Assembly: GCA_963786445.1 (NCBI GenBank)
Contig: CAWAZU010000026.1
Coordinates: 248,001 to 312,000 of the forward strand
Source of the DNA: JAFKFJ01 sp963786445
Lineage (GTDB): Bacteria > Pseudomonadota > Alphaproteobacteria > Acetobacterales > Acetobacteraceae
Direction: 5' to 3'
DNA: 64,000 nt
Position 1 is the first letter of the stretch; each line of letters begins with the position of its first letter. A program made the translations under genes and the position numbers. The notes beneath the pieces were generated by a model. The model had not been told where the DNA came from. It saw only the letters and a program-made list of their open reading frames with translations, and did not search any database. Below, one piece after another: positions 42,473-51,328 of this stretch.

Positions 42473-44365
42473 GTGACCGTCGCCGAAGCGGCCGCGGGCA
42501 ACCGGCCGGCCTCGCTGCGGGTCGGCGTGCTGCTCGGCGTGCTCGGCGTGGTGTACGGCGATATCGGCACCAGCCCGCTCTACGCGTTCAAGGCCAGCCT
42601 CGACCATTTCAGCGACACGGGCATCACCACCTGGGAGGTGTTCGGCATCCTGTCGCTGACGTTCTGGTCGCTGATCCTGATCGTCACGATCAAATACGTC
42701 ATGCTGGTGATGCGCGCCGACAACCACGGCGAGGGCGGCATCCTCGCGCTGATGGCGCTCGCCCAGCGCGTTGCCTCCGGCCCGCGGCTGCGCCAAGCGC
42801 TGGTGCTGGCCGGCATCGGCGGCGCCTGCCTGTTCTTCGGCGACGGCCTGATCACGCCGGCGATCTCCGTGCTGTCAGCGATCGAGGGCCTGGAGATCGC
42901 GGCACCGCCGCTCAAGCAGTTCGTGCTGCCGATCGCGGTGGCGGTGATCGTGCTGCTGTTCGCCGTGCAGTATCGCGGCACACGCACGGTCGGGCGCCTG
43001 TTCGGGCCGGTGATGGTGCTCTGGTTCGCCGCCATCGGCCTGCTCGGCGCGATCGAGATTGCCCGCGACCCGCGCGTGCTGCTGGCGATCTCGCCCGGCT
43101 ACGCGATCGCGCTGGTGGCGCATTACCGCTGGCTCGCCTTCATCGCGCTCGGCTCGGTGGTGCTCTGCGTCACCGGGGCGGAGGCGCTGTATGCCGACAT
43201 GGGGCATTTCGGCGCCGAGCCGATCCGGCGCACCTGGACCGCCTTCGTGCTGCCCTGCCTCGTGCTGAACTATTTCGGCCAGGGCGCGCTGGTGCTCGCC
43301 CACCCGGCGGCGCTGAAGAACCCGTTCTTCCTGCTCGGCCCCGACTGGCTGCGGCTGCCGATGGTGATCCTGGCCACGCTGGCGACCGTGATCGCGAGCC
43401 AGGCGGTGATCTCCGGCGCCTATTCGATCGCGCGGCAGTGCATGCAGCTCGGCTTCCTCCCCCGCATGACGGTCCGCCACACCAGCGCCACCGAGGAAGG
43501 CCAGATCTACGTCCCCCAGATCAACGCCGCCCTGCTGGTCGGCGTGCTGGCGCTGGTGCTGGCGTTCAAGACCAGCGACAACCTGGCGGCCGCCTATGGC
43601 ATCGCGGTGACCGGCACGTTCATCTGCACCGGCGTGCTGGCGGCCGAAGTGTTCCGCCGCCAGTTCCACTGGTCGCCGCTCGCCAGCTACGGCGTGTTCG
43701 GCCTGCTGCTGCTGGTCGATGTGACGTTCTTCGCCGCCAACCTGCTGAAAGTGCCGGAGGGCGGCTACGTGCCGCTGGTGCTCGGCCTGGCGCTGCTGGG
43801 CCTGATGACGTCGTGGAAGCGCGGGCGCGATCTGCTGCTGGCGCGCTGGCGGATGGACAGCCTGCCGCTGGCTTCCTTCCTCGCCCGCCTGCCGCAGTCG
43901 CGCACCGTGCGGGTGCCCGGCATGGCGGTGTTTTTGACCGGCAACCCCGATTACGTGCCCGCCGCCCTGCTGCACAACCTCAAGCACAACAAGGTGCTGC
44001 ACGAAAAAGTCCTGTTCGTCACGGTCAACAACGTGGACGTCCCGGAGGTGCCGGCGGTCGAGCGCAGTTCGGTCGCCGAACTCGCCCCTTTCATCCACCG
44101 CGTCACCGTCCGCTACGGCTTCATGGAAAGCCCGAACCTGCCGCGCGATCTCGCCGCGCTGCGCGAGAAAGGCGTGGACTACGACCCGATGCAGACCAGC
44201 TACTTCCTCAACCGCGAGACGCTGGTGCCGGCGATGGTGCCGAAACTGCCGTTCTGGCGGCTGTGGCTGTTTTTGGTGATGGCGCGCAACGCGGTCTCGG
44301 CGACCGAGTTCTTCCGCATCCCCAGCGACCGCGTGGTCGAGCTGGGGGTGCGGGTGGCGATCTGA
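42473..44365 (+). CDS. kup: Low-affinity potassium transporter Kup
   Basis: A 630-residue membrane protein that takes up potassium with protons. The N-terminal signature GVLGVVYGDIGTSPLYAFKA is at about residues 24-43. Twelve hydrophobic segments follow, including ADNHGEGGILALMALAQR, FFGDGLITPAISVLSAIEGL and VTGAEALYADMGHFG. A hydrophilic C-terminal domain (from about residue 460) ends with ATEFFRIPSDRVVELGVRVAI. It begins at GTG 42473; no nearby in-frame ATG was found. It converges with the GlsB-like gene, 10 bases apart. Confidence 0.96.
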   Translation: MTVAEAAAGNRPASLRVGVLLGVLGVVYGDIGTSPLYAFKASLDHFSDTGITTWEVFGILSLTFWSLILIVTIKYVMLVMRADNHGEGGILALMALAQRVASGPRLRQALVLAGIGGACLFFGDGLITPAISVLSAIEGLEIAAPPLKQFVLPIAVAVIVLLFAVQYRGTRTVGRLFGPVMVLWFAAIGLLGAIEIARDPRVLLAISPGYAIALVAHYRWLAFIALGSVVLCVTGAEALYADMGHFGAEPIRRTWTAFVLPCLVLNYFGQGALVLAHPAALKNPFFLLGPDWLRLPMVILATLATVIASQAVISGAYSIARQCMQLGFLPRMTVRHTSATEEGQIYVPQINAALLVGVLALVLAFKTSDNLAAAYGIAVTGTFICTGVLAAEVFRRQFHWSPLASYGVFGLLLLVDVTFFAANLLKVPEGGYVPLVLGLALLGLMTSWKRGRDLLLARWRMDSLPLASFLARLPQSRTVRVPGMAVFLTGNPDYVPAALLHNLKHNKVLHEKVLFVTVNNVDVPEVPAVERSSVAELAPFIHRVTVRYGFMESPNLPRDLAALREKGVDYDPMQTSYFLNRETLVPAMVPKLPFWRLWLFLVMARNAVSATEFFRIPSDRVVELGVRVAI

Positions 44366-44375
44366 GGCCCGGCCG

Positions 44376-44633
44376 CTAGATCCGTCGCGCCCCGGCGATG
44401 GCGTGATACAGCCACAGCACGACGATGGCGCCGATGATCGCGACGATCATGCTGTAGAGGTTGAATCCGGTGACGCCGGCGGCGCCAAAAGCGCTGAAGA
44501 TGAAGCCGCCGACAACGGCGCCGACGACGCCGAGAATGACGTCGAGAAAGATCCCCTCGCCGGCATTGTTGACGATCCTGCTGGCGATGAAGCCAGCGAT
44601 CAGTCCCAGGACGATCCATCCAATAATCGACAT
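44376..44633 (-). CDS. GlsB/YeaQ/YmgE family stress-response membrane protein
   Basis: An 85-residue inner-membrane protein with three hydrophobic helices: MSIIGWIVLGLIAGFIASRI, VILGVVGAVVGGFIFSAFG and MIVAIIGAIVVLWLYHAIAG. The Gly-rich DVILGVVGAVVGG stretch is the transglycosylase-associated protein signature. Members are induced by stress or stationary phase and have no known activity. Its own promoter should lie within 44634-44870, where the AT-rich palindrome also lies. Confidence 0.92.
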   Translation of the reverse strand: MSIIGWIVLGLIAGFIASRIVNNAGEGIFLDVILGVVGAVVGGFIFSAFGAAGVTGFNLYSMIVAIIGAIVVLWLYHAIAGARRI

Positions 44634-44756
44634 CGTTTTGCCCTTCCTGTGCGCGGCGTTCCGCGGAGCCGCATCGCCGGCATGCGCGGGTCAACGCCGC
44701 CGGAGCTGAGCCGTTGCACGCCTGCCGGAACGGCGGTTCCGGCCCGCAGACGCCGA

Positions 44757-44791
44757 CCCGATTATTAAATCAAATTGCTTTAATAATCGGG
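44757..44791. repeat. AT-rich perfect inverted repeat, 13-bp arms
   Basis: CCCGATTATTAAA at 44757-44769 is matched exactly by TTTAATAATCGGG at 44779-44791, with a 9-base loop TCAAATTGC. Such an AT-rich palindrome stands out in a GC-rich genome. It lies 124 bases upstream of the GlsB-like start and 80 bases past the PCu(A)C stop, so it may be an operator for the first, a terminator of the second, or a mobile-element relic. Confidence 0.8.
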
Positions 44792-44870
44792 CCGCCATGC
44801 CGCGCCAGCTTGCACCATTTATCCAGGTCTGTTGCAAAAATGCCCCTGCCGCCTGCGCGGAGGTCCGGCG

Positions 44871-45353
44871 TCACGGCATCTTCATGCCCGGCATGGCGTC
44901 GCCGCCCGGCGGCATGGTGGCACCGGGCGCGGCCACCGCGACCGTCACCGTCAGCGGCGGCGCTTTAGCGAAGGTCAGCGTCAGCGGGAACCGGTCGCCC
45001 TCGGCGAGCTTGTGCGCCAGGCCGGTGAGCATGATGTGCAGGCCGCCGGGTTTCAGCATCACATTCCGGCCGGCGGGCAGGTCGATCGCGTCCAGCATGC
45101 GCATGCGCGCGATGCCGTGGTCGTCAAAGCTCTCGTGCAGCATCGCCATGCCGGCCGCCGGCGTTTTGACGCCGATCAGCCGGTCGCCGCCGCCCTGGTC
45201 GCGCAGCGTGAGATAGACCGCAGCGCTGCGGCCCATGCCCGCGGTCGCGCGCGCCCAGGCGTGCTCCGCCGTCACCGATTGCGCCTGCGCCGCCGCCACG
45301 GACGCCAGCAGCAGCGCGCCGACGAGACCAACAGTGCGTCGCGAAAGCATCAT
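44871..45353 (-). CDS. PCu(A)C copper chaperone (DUF461)
   Basis: A 160-residue periplasmic copper-binding protein. It has a signal peptide (TVGLVGALLLASVAAAQAQS) and a cupredoxin-like domain with the copper motif spread over MLHESFDDHGIARMRML and KPGGLHIMLTGL. The C-terminus adds a methionine-rich tail (PPGGDAMPGMKMP), which may bind further copper. Its job is to deliver Cu(I) to the CuA centre of cytochrome oxidase together with SCO. It starts at ATG 45353, overlapping the SCO stop (ATGA), so both come from one mRNA. Confidence 0.93.
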   Translation of the reverse strand: MMLSRRTVGLVGALLLASVAAAQAQSVTAEHAWARATAGMGRSAAVYLTLRDQGGGDRLIGVKTPAAGMAMLHESFDDHGIARMRMLDAIDLPAGRNVMLKPGGLHIMLTGLAHKLAEGDRFPLTLTFAKAPPLTVTVAVAAPGATMPPGGDAMPGMKMP

Positions 45354-45952
45354 CCGGCAGCCATGTGTTTTGCGATATCGGCGGCCATCTGCTGCGCCGT
45401 GTCGTTGGCGGCGATCGGTGCCACGAAACGCCCGTCCGGCGCCATCAGGTAGATGATGGAACTGTGGTCCATCGTGTAGTCGCCCGACCCGTCACCGGCG
45501 CTGCGCTTGGCGTAATAGACGCGGTATTCGTGAGCGACCGCGGCGATCTGCTGCGGCGTTCCGGTCAGGCCGAGGATGCGCGGGCTGAACGCGGCGGTGT
45601 ACGCCCCCACCACTTTGGGCGTGTCGCGCCCGGGATCGACGGTGATGAACAGCGGCTGCAGCCGGTCGGCCCGCTTGCCGAGTTTTTCGAGCGCGCCGGC
45701 CATTGCGGTCAGCGTGGTCGGGCAGACATCGGGGCAGAACGTGTAGCCGAAATAGACGAGCAGAAAATGACCGCGGAAATCGCGGTCGCTCACCTCGTGG
45801 CCGGCGCCGTCGGTGAGCTTGAACGGCCCGCCGATGCCGCCGATCTGCCGCACCGCGTCGTGCGACAGCAGCAGCCAGCCGCCCGCACCGACCAGCAGGA
45901 CAAGAAGCAAGGCCGCCACCGGCAGCAGCCGCGCCCGCAGTTTCGGGTTCAT
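45350..45952 (-). CDS. SCO1/SenC family copper metallochaperone
   Basis: A 200-residue membrane-anchored thioredoxin-fold protein for assembly of the CuA site of cytochrome c oxidase. A single N-terminal helix (residues 8-29) is followed by the copper site TFCPDVCPTT (C73 and C77) and the ligand histidine in YTMDHSSIIYLM. ATG 45952 gives the usual form. Longer readings upstream pass through the tRNA fragment and are false. The gene lies just outside the island's left repeat, so its promoter region was probably altered by the insertion. Confidence 0.94.
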   Translation of the reverse strand: MNPKLRARLLPVAALLLVLLVGAGGWLLLSHDAVRQIGGIGGPFKLTDGAGHEVSDRDFRGHFLLVYFGYTFCPDVCPTTLTAMAGALEKLGKRADRLQPLFITVDPGRDTPKVVGAYTAAFSPRILGLTGTPQQIAAVAHEYRVYYAKRSAGDGSGDYTMDHSSIIYLMAPDGRFVAPIAANDTAQQMAADIAKHMAAG

Positions 45953-45971
45953 CGATCGCTCCGCCGTTTGC

Positions 45972-46022
45972 GTGGCGGAGCCAAGGGGAGTCGAACGCCA
46001 GACCTCCTGAATGCCATTCAGG
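45972..46022 (-). repeat. att-like partial copy of tRNA-Ala(GGC) 3' end
   Basis: 51 bases equal to the 3' half of the tRNA-Ala gene at 61767-61817 with three mismatches. It includes the anticodon stem-loop, the variable region, the T-arm and the acceptor end but has no 5' half, so it is not a functional tRNA. Two of the mismatches break pairs of the T-stem, as expected for a displaced copy free to drift. It sits 20 bases upstream of the SCO start. Confidence 0.85.
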
Positions 46023-46146
46023 TCAGACTCGCCAGCAATACCGCGTGTCCGCAGCCGGCGTGCTGCGAAGTGACGGAACACTGCCGCATATCGTGCTCTC
46101 CCACTGAAAGCCGTCGCAAATCCGGAACCTTGGCGCATATCTCGTG

Positions 46147-46166
46147 CGGACACGGTCCGGACACGG
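46147..46166 (+). repeat. Tandem 9-base repeat upstream of integrase
   Basis: CGGACACGG occurs at 46147-46155 and again at 46158-46166, two bases apart, 12 bases before the integrase start codon. Short direct repeats next to an att site and int gene are often arm-type binding sites for integrase or excisionase. That role is inferred here. Confidence 0.5.
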
Positions 46167-46177
46167 GGGCGAGTGTA

Positions 46178-46405
46178 ATGGCCGAGCGGTTGACGGACAA
46201 GACGGTGCGGGACCTTCCGGCTCCGGCCAGCGGCCCCGCGTGGACCGTCAAGCAGGCCCGCATCCGCGCGGGGGAGCTGCGTCGGCAGATCGACGGCGGC
46301 GAGGACCCGCTGGCCGCACGGGACCAGGATCGCGCCGGGCGTTCCATGGCCGATCTATGGGCGGCAGTTGAGGCGGACCACCTGCTGGACGGAGCGTATC
46401 AGGCC
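46178..46405 (+). pseudogene. Tyrosine integrase remnant (P4/DUF4102-type N-terminus)
   Basis: From ATG 46178 the reading MAERLTDKTVRDLPAPASG is the N-terminal motif of tRNA-targeting tyrosine integrases. It then jumps directly to TVKQARIRAGELRRQIDGGE, then DPLAARDQ, a stretch that in full proteins lies about 45 residues later, so an internal in-frame deletion is likely. Homology stops near MADLWAAVEADHLLDGAYQA, where the coding region of the efflux adaptor gene begins on the other strand. The catalytic R-H-R-Y domain is missing entirely. The frame stays open to 46528 without recognisable content. Confidence 0.75.
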
Positions 46406-47655
46406 ACCCCGGGCGACCGTTTGCCGGCCAGCCGCACCGTCGTGCCGCTGAGCAGCGAGTCCGAGGGATTGAGGATGACCTGGTCGGTCGCTGTCAGGCC
46501 GGACAGCACTTCCACCCGATCGCCATAGTCGCGGCCGATGGTGATGGGCACCAGCAGCGCGTGACCGTCGCGCAGCACACCGACGCGGAGCCCCTCGCTA
46601 CGGAACAGCAGGGCGTTGGCGGGGACGGTGATCGACTGCGCCCGCCCCGGCAGCGTGAAATGAACGAACACATAGGCGCCGGGCAGCAACTTGCCCTCGG
46701 CGTTGTCTACATCCACCTCGACCAGCAGCGTGCGCGAGGCAGGGTTGATCGCGTCGTTAGTGCGCACCAGCCTGCCGTGGAAGACTTCGCCCGGATATTC
46801 CTGCAGCGTCACCGTTGCTGCGGCGCCGGCGTGCATCGCAGGAAAATCGACTTCCGGGACCGCGACGAACATGCGCAGCGTCCCGGTCGCTGTCATGTGG
46901 AACAGCTCGGTGGCCGGCCCGCCGGCCCCGGCATTGATCAGCGCTCCGACATCGGTGTTCCGCGCAGTGATCACGCCGTCGAACGGCGCGACCACGCGCT
47001 CGAAGCCGGTCAGCTCTTTCAGCCGCTCCACCTCCGCCTGCTGCGCCTGCACATCGGCGCGCGCCACGTTGACGGCGGCGGCGCTGCCGGCGAGCGTCAG
47101 CCGATCCTGATCGCCCTGCTGACGGCTGGCCCAGCCCTGGCGCACCAGAACCGAGGAGCGGGCACTCGTCACCTTGGCAAGCTCCATGCTGGCCTGCGCC
47201 TGCGCCTGCGCCGCCTGCATCTGCACCAGCTGGTCGCGCGCCTGGCGCAACTGCTGGTCGAGCTCGGGCGTCTCGATCACCGCCAGCAGGTCGCCCTGCC
47301 GGACATGCGCGCCGATGTCGAAATACCAGCGCTTCAGGTAGCCGCTGGTGCGAGCGTAGATCGGCGTGTCGGTGTAGGCCACGGTCTGGCCTGGCAGGGC
47401 CAGCGCCTGGTCGGGCGCATCGGCCTGCGGATGGACGACATCGACGATGGGTACGGCAGCGTCGCTGGTTTCGGCGGCGAGCGTGGCCTCGCCTTCCGCG
47501 CGGCTGCGCAAGCCGCCATAAATCCCGGCGCCGAGCAGGGCAACCCCGATCGCAGCCGCCAGCATGGCCGCCCTCCCACGGCGCTTCACCCGCGATGGCG
47601 GCAGGGCGGCGTCACGCCCTGCCAGATCCTGTATGTCCTTTGTGTCGAGCATCAT
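46399..47655 (-). CDS. RND efflux periplasmic adaptor subunit (MFP) 1
   Basis: A 418-residue membrane fusion protein. One N-terminal helix (AAMLAAAIGVALLGAGIYGG, about residues 29-48) anchors it. The lipoyl half-motifs flank a long coiled-coil hairpin (PELDQQLRQARDQLVQMQAA to VQAQQAEVERLKELTGFERV). The beta-barrel part has VAPFDGVITARNTDVGALI. It links the RND pump to an outer-membrane channel. The start ATG 47655 follows GAGGAGCTTGATGAG, and the gene begins 13 bases after the pump gene ends. Its 3' end abuts the integrase remnant. Confidence 0.93.
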   Translation of the reverse strand: MMLDTKDIQDLAGRDAALPPSRVKRRGRAAMLAAAIGVALLGAGIYGGLRSRAEGEATLAAETSDAAVPIVDVVHPQADAPDQALALPGQTVAYTDTPIYARTSGYLKRWYFDIGAHVRQGDLLAVIETPELDQQLRQARDQLVQMQAAQAQAQASMELAKVTSARSSVLVRQGWASRQQGDQDRLTLAGSAAAVNVARADVQAQQAEVERLKELTGFERVVAPFDGVITARNTDVGALINAGAGGPATELFHMTATGTLRMFVAVPEVDFPAMHAGAAATVTLQEYPGEVFHGRLVRTNDAINPASRTLLVEVDVDNAEGKLLPGAYVFVHFTLPGRAQSITVPANALLFRSEGLRVGVLRDGHALLVPITIGRDYGDRVEVLSGLTATDQVILNPSDSLLSGTTVRLAGKRSPGVA

Positions 47656-47668
47656 CTCATCAAGCTCC

Positions 47669-50600
47669 TCATGCCGCGTCGGTCGGGATGTCCGGTCCTG
47701 CCACACGCCTGGGCGGATGTCTCGCGTGCAACAGCGAAAACACCGATGGTACGAACACCAGCGTGGCGATTGTCGCCAACAACAGGCCGCCGATGACGGC
47801 GCGGCCGAGCGGTGCGTTCTGCTCGCCGCCATCGCCAAGGCCAAGCGCCATCGGCACCATGCCGATGATCATCGCTAGCGCCGTCATCAGCACTGGACGG
47901 AAGCGGGTGAAGCCGGCCTCGATCGCCGCCCGCACGGAATCGCCATGTTCGGCCAGCCGCTCGCGGGCGAACGAGACCATCAGGATGCTGTTGGCGGTGG
48001 CGACACCCATGCACATGATGGCGCCCATCAGCGCCGGCACGCTCAGCGTCGTGCCGGTGAAGAACAGGCACAGCACGATTCCCGCCAGCGCTGCCGGCAG
48101 CGCCGTGACGATAATGAACGGGTCAAGCCACGACTGGAAGTTCACCACGATCAGCAGGTAGACCAGCAGGATCGAGAAGCCGAGGCCGGCCGCCAGACTG
48201 ACATAGGCGCCGCGCATGGTTTCGAGCTGGCCGCGGACGGTGACGAAACTGCCGCGCGGCAGGTGGCCACGGTTGGCACCGACGATGTGCGCAATGTCGC
48301 GGCCGACCCCGCCGAGGTCGCGCCCCTGAACGTTGGCGTACACGTCGATTACCCGCCGGATGTTGTAGTGGTCGACCGCCGCCATCTCCTGCGACCGCGT
48401 GATAGTGGCGACATTGGCCAGGATGGTCGGCCCGGTCGCCGCGGGGCCGGTGACCGGAATATTCTGCAGATCGCCCAACGACTGGATGTCGTACTGTGGC
48501 GCCTGGGCGGCGACGTTGTAGTTGACGCCGTTTTTCCAGTTCAGGAAGAACAGCGGCGCGGTCTGGAAACTTCCGCTCAGCGTGTCCAGCACGCTGCTCG
48601 CCACGTCGCGCTCGGTCAGGCCGCTCTGCTGTGCCTTGGTGCGGTCGACATCGACCAGGAAATCCGGATAGTCGAACTGCTGCTGGATACGCGCGTCGAC
48701 CACGCCGGGCACCGATCTTACCTGGCTAAGAATGGTATCGGCGACGCCGCGGTTGGCGGCGATGTCGGCCCCATCGATCTGGATGTCGATCGGCGACGGC
48801 GCGCCGAAATTCAGGATCTGCGTGATCATGTCTGCGGGCAGGGAATAGAACGTTACGCCGGGGAATTTGCGCGCCAGCTCCTGGCGGATCACCGCGACAT
48901 AGCCCGCGGTCGGCCGGTGATCGGGTTTGAGCGACACCATGATGTCGGCGTCCGCGGCACCGACGACGCCCGATGCGGTGTGGGTCAGGTTGATGGTGCT
49001 GTAGGGCAGGCCGATGTTGTCGAGGATGGTGTCCATTTCGCGTGGCGGGATGGACTGTCGGATAACGTCCTCGACGAGGTCGGCGAGCCGCGCGGTCTCC
49101 TCGACGCGCGTGCCGGCTTTCGCACGCATATGCAGGATGAACTGCCCGCTGTCGGTGTTGGGGAAGAAGTCCTGGCCGAGCGATGGCACCAGCGCGAAGA
49201 CGGACACGCAGCAAAGCAGGAAGCCAGGTATGAACACGGCGCGGCGACTGACCAGCAGGGTCAGCGTGTCGCGATAGGTATGCCGCAGTTGCTCGAAACG
49301 GCGTTCGAAGCCCCGCTGGAACCGGACCAGCGGATTGCGCGAACGCACGGCGCCGTGCGGCTTCGCCCGCAGCAGGTACATCGCCATCGTCGGCACCAGC
49401 GTGCGGGAGAGCACGTACGAGGCGAGAATGGCGAACATCACCGCCTCCGCCAGCGGCACGAACAGGTAGCGCGCGACCCCGCCGAGCAGGAACATCGGTG
49501 CGAACACGATGCAGATGCACAGCGTCGAGACCAGCGCCGGAACCGCGATCTGCGATGCGCCGTTCAGGATCGCGTCGCGCAGTGGCTGTCGTGCCTCCAG
49601 GTAGCGCTCCATGTTCTCGATCGTGACCGTCGCGTCGTCCACCAGGATGCCGACCGCAAGTGCGAGTCCGCCCAGCGTCATGATGTTGATGGTCTGGCCG
49701 AGCAAGCTCAGCGCCATCACGGAGGTGAGGATCGACAGTGGGATGGAGACGGCGATGATGATGGTGCTGCGCCAACTGCCGAGGAACAGCAGGATCATCA
49801 GCGCGGTGAGACATGCCGCGATCACCGCCTCGCGGATCACGCCAGCGACGGCCGCCTTGACGAAGATCGACTGGTCTGCGAGCGGCTGGATTTTCAACTG
49901 CGGCGGCAACGTCTGCGCGACGCGCGGAATCATGGCGCGAATGCCGTTGACCACGTCGATGGTGGAGGCGTTGCCGGCTTTCAGGATGCTGACCAGCACG
50001 CCGCGCTGCCCGTTCTGGCGTACGATGTTGGTCTGCGGCGCGAACCCGTCGCTGACGGTCGCCACGTCGCGCAGGTAGATCGTGGCGTTGCCGACCATCT
50101 TGATCGGCAGGTCGTTGAGCTGCTGGATCGTGCGCGAGGTGGCGTTCGTGCGCACGTCATATTCGAATTGCGAGATCTTTGCGGTGCCGGACGGCAGCAC
50201 GAGATATTGCGCCGCCACGGAGCTCAGCACGTCGGCCGGCGACAGGCCCTTGGCCTGCAACAGGGCCGGGGTGAAGTTGATCATCACCTGCCGCTGCTTG
50301 CCGCCGTAGGGATACGGGATCACCGACCCCGGCACGGTGACCAACTGGGTGCGAAGGAAGTTCAGCCCGAGATCGTTGAGCTGTTGTTCCGACAATCCCT
50401 GGCCGGACAGGCCGAGTTGCAGGATCGGTACGCTGGAGGCGCTGAAGTTGAGGATCAGCGGCGGTTGCGTGCCGGGCGGCAGGTTTCGCAGCTGCGCCTG
50501 CGACGCGGCGGTGACCTGGGCGTTGGCGGTGTCGATGCTGGCGCCCGGTTGCAAGAAGATCTTGATGATCGACTGGCCGTTGTAACTGGTCGATTCGATG

Positions 50601-50839
50601 TGCTGGATGTTGTCGACCAGCGTCGTCAGCGAGCGTTCGTAGACAGTGGTGAGCCGGCCTTCAACTTCCTCGGCGTTGAGGCCGGTGTACTGCCAGCCCA
50701 CCGCGATCACGGGTATGTTGATGTTCGGAAAGATATCGGTTGGTGTCGCCAGGATCACCAGCGGGCTGAGGATCAGGATCAGCAGCGCCAGCACGACAAA
50801 GGTGTAGGGACGATCAAGCGCAATCCGGACGATCCACAT
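47669..50839 (-). CDS. RND efflux transporter permease 1 (AcrB/HAE1 family)
   Basis: A 1056-residue inner-membrane proton-driven pump. It begins MWIVRIALDRPYTFVVLALL, the first of twelve helices. The conserved GLALAVGILVDDATVTIENM in helix 4 carries the Asp pair used for proton coupling, and TPTDIFPNINIPVIAVGWQY opens the first periplasmic domain. The second half repeats the fold (VNFQSWLDPFIIVTALPAAL, then LMGAIMCMGVATANSILMVS). ATG 50839 has AGGAGCTCCCGAGC upstream. Transcription order is permease then adaptor. The substrate is unknown, and no outer-membrane factor gene lies next to it. Confidence 0.94.
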   Translation of the reverse strand: MWIVRIALDRPYTFVVLALLILILSPLVILATPTDIFPNINIPVIAVGWQYTGLNAEEVEGRLTTVYERSLTTLVDNIQHIESTSYNGQSIIKIFLQPGASIDTANAQVTAASQAQLRNLPPGTQPPLILNFSASSVPILQLGLSGQGLSEQQLNDLGLNFLRTQLVTVPGSVIPYPYGGKQRQVMINFTPALLQAKGLSPADVLSSVAAQYLVLPSGTAKISQFEYDVRTNATSRTIQQLNDLPIKMVGNATIYLRDVATVSDGFAPQTNIVRQNGQRGVLVSILKAGNASTIDVVNGIRAMIPRVAQTLPPQLKIQPLADQSIFVKAAVAGVIREAVIAACLTALMILLFLGSWRSTIIIAVSIPLSILTSVMALSLLGQTINIMTLGGLALAVGILVDDATVTIENMERYLEARQPLRDAILNGASQIAVPALVSTLCICIVFAPMFLLGGVARYLFVPLAEAVMFAILASYVLSRTLVPTMAMYLLRAKPHGAVRSRNPLVRFQRGFERRFEQLRHTYRDTLTLLVSRRAVFIPGFLLCCVSVFALVPSLGQDFFPNTDSGQFILHMRAKAGTRVEETARLADLVEDVIRQSIPPREMDTILDNIGLPYSTINLTHTASGVVGAADADIMVSLKPDHRPTAGYVAVIRQELARKFPGVTFYSLPADMITQILNFGAPSPIDIQIDGADIAANRGVADTILSQVRSVPGVVDARIQQQFDYPDFLVDVDRTKAQQSGLTERDVASSVLDTLSGSFQTAPLFFLNWKNGVNYNVAAQAPQYDIQSLGDLQNIPVTGPAATGPTILANVATITRSQEMAAVDHYNIRRVIDVYANVQGRDLGGVGRDIAHIVGANRGHLPRGSFVTVRGQLETMRGAYVSLAAGLGFSILLVYLLIVVNFQSWLDPFIIVTALPAALAGIVLCLFFTGTTLSVPALMGAIMCMGVATANSILMVSFARERLAEHGDSVRAAIEAGFTRFRPVLMTALAMIIGMVPMALGLGDGGEQNAPLGRAVIGGLLLATIATLVFVPSVFSLLHARHPPRRVAGPDIPTDAA

Positions 50840-51328
50840 GCTCGGGAGCTCCTTGCGATCGGATAAGCCCGAGCCACCGGGCATGCGTTCAACTCAGCGG
50901 AAAAGATGAAGTCCAGATCGATCGGTCTCTTTGCGATGCTGCACTGCAGCAACGGGCAATATGGTCGTCCACCCCGGATCGTTGACTGCCGCCCGCGCCA
51001 TGGCAGGACTGCCTTTACCGCGGGAATGGATACACAATTTCGTGTGTCGACCCTGCCGCGTACGGTGCCAAAGCCGTGCAGGTACGCTGTCCATCTTCGA
51101 TCCGGCGGGACGGTCGTCCGCTAGACTTGGCGCCATGCCGGTTTGCCGGTAGGGACGGGCCCGACGGCGAACACGGCGTTGACGCCAGGCGCGTTCCCGC
51201 TGCGCTGGAGCGCCGTCGAAGTGCGGCGTGCGGGCGGCGTGCTTGACGAAACCGCCGGCGGTCACGGGCAGCGCGTCTTGCGTGCCCCGATCTCATAGCG
51301 TTCGGCCGAACTCGAGTTCTGTCTCCTC
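50840..51328. other. Intergenic stretch without a supported gene
   Basis: This 489-base gap separates the first RND pump from the oxalate decarboxylase, both on the minus strand. It should hold the pump promoter and the decarboxylase transcript end. Open frames are present on both strands but none shows a family motif, a signal peptide or a good start. I see no tRNA-like, transposon or strong hairpin sequence. It may contain decayed coding sequence. Confidence 0.6.

Noticed and set aside
50894..51265. 123-codon minus-strand frame in the gap before oxdC
   Set aside because: No motif or signal, and Arg-rich composition typical of shadow frames.
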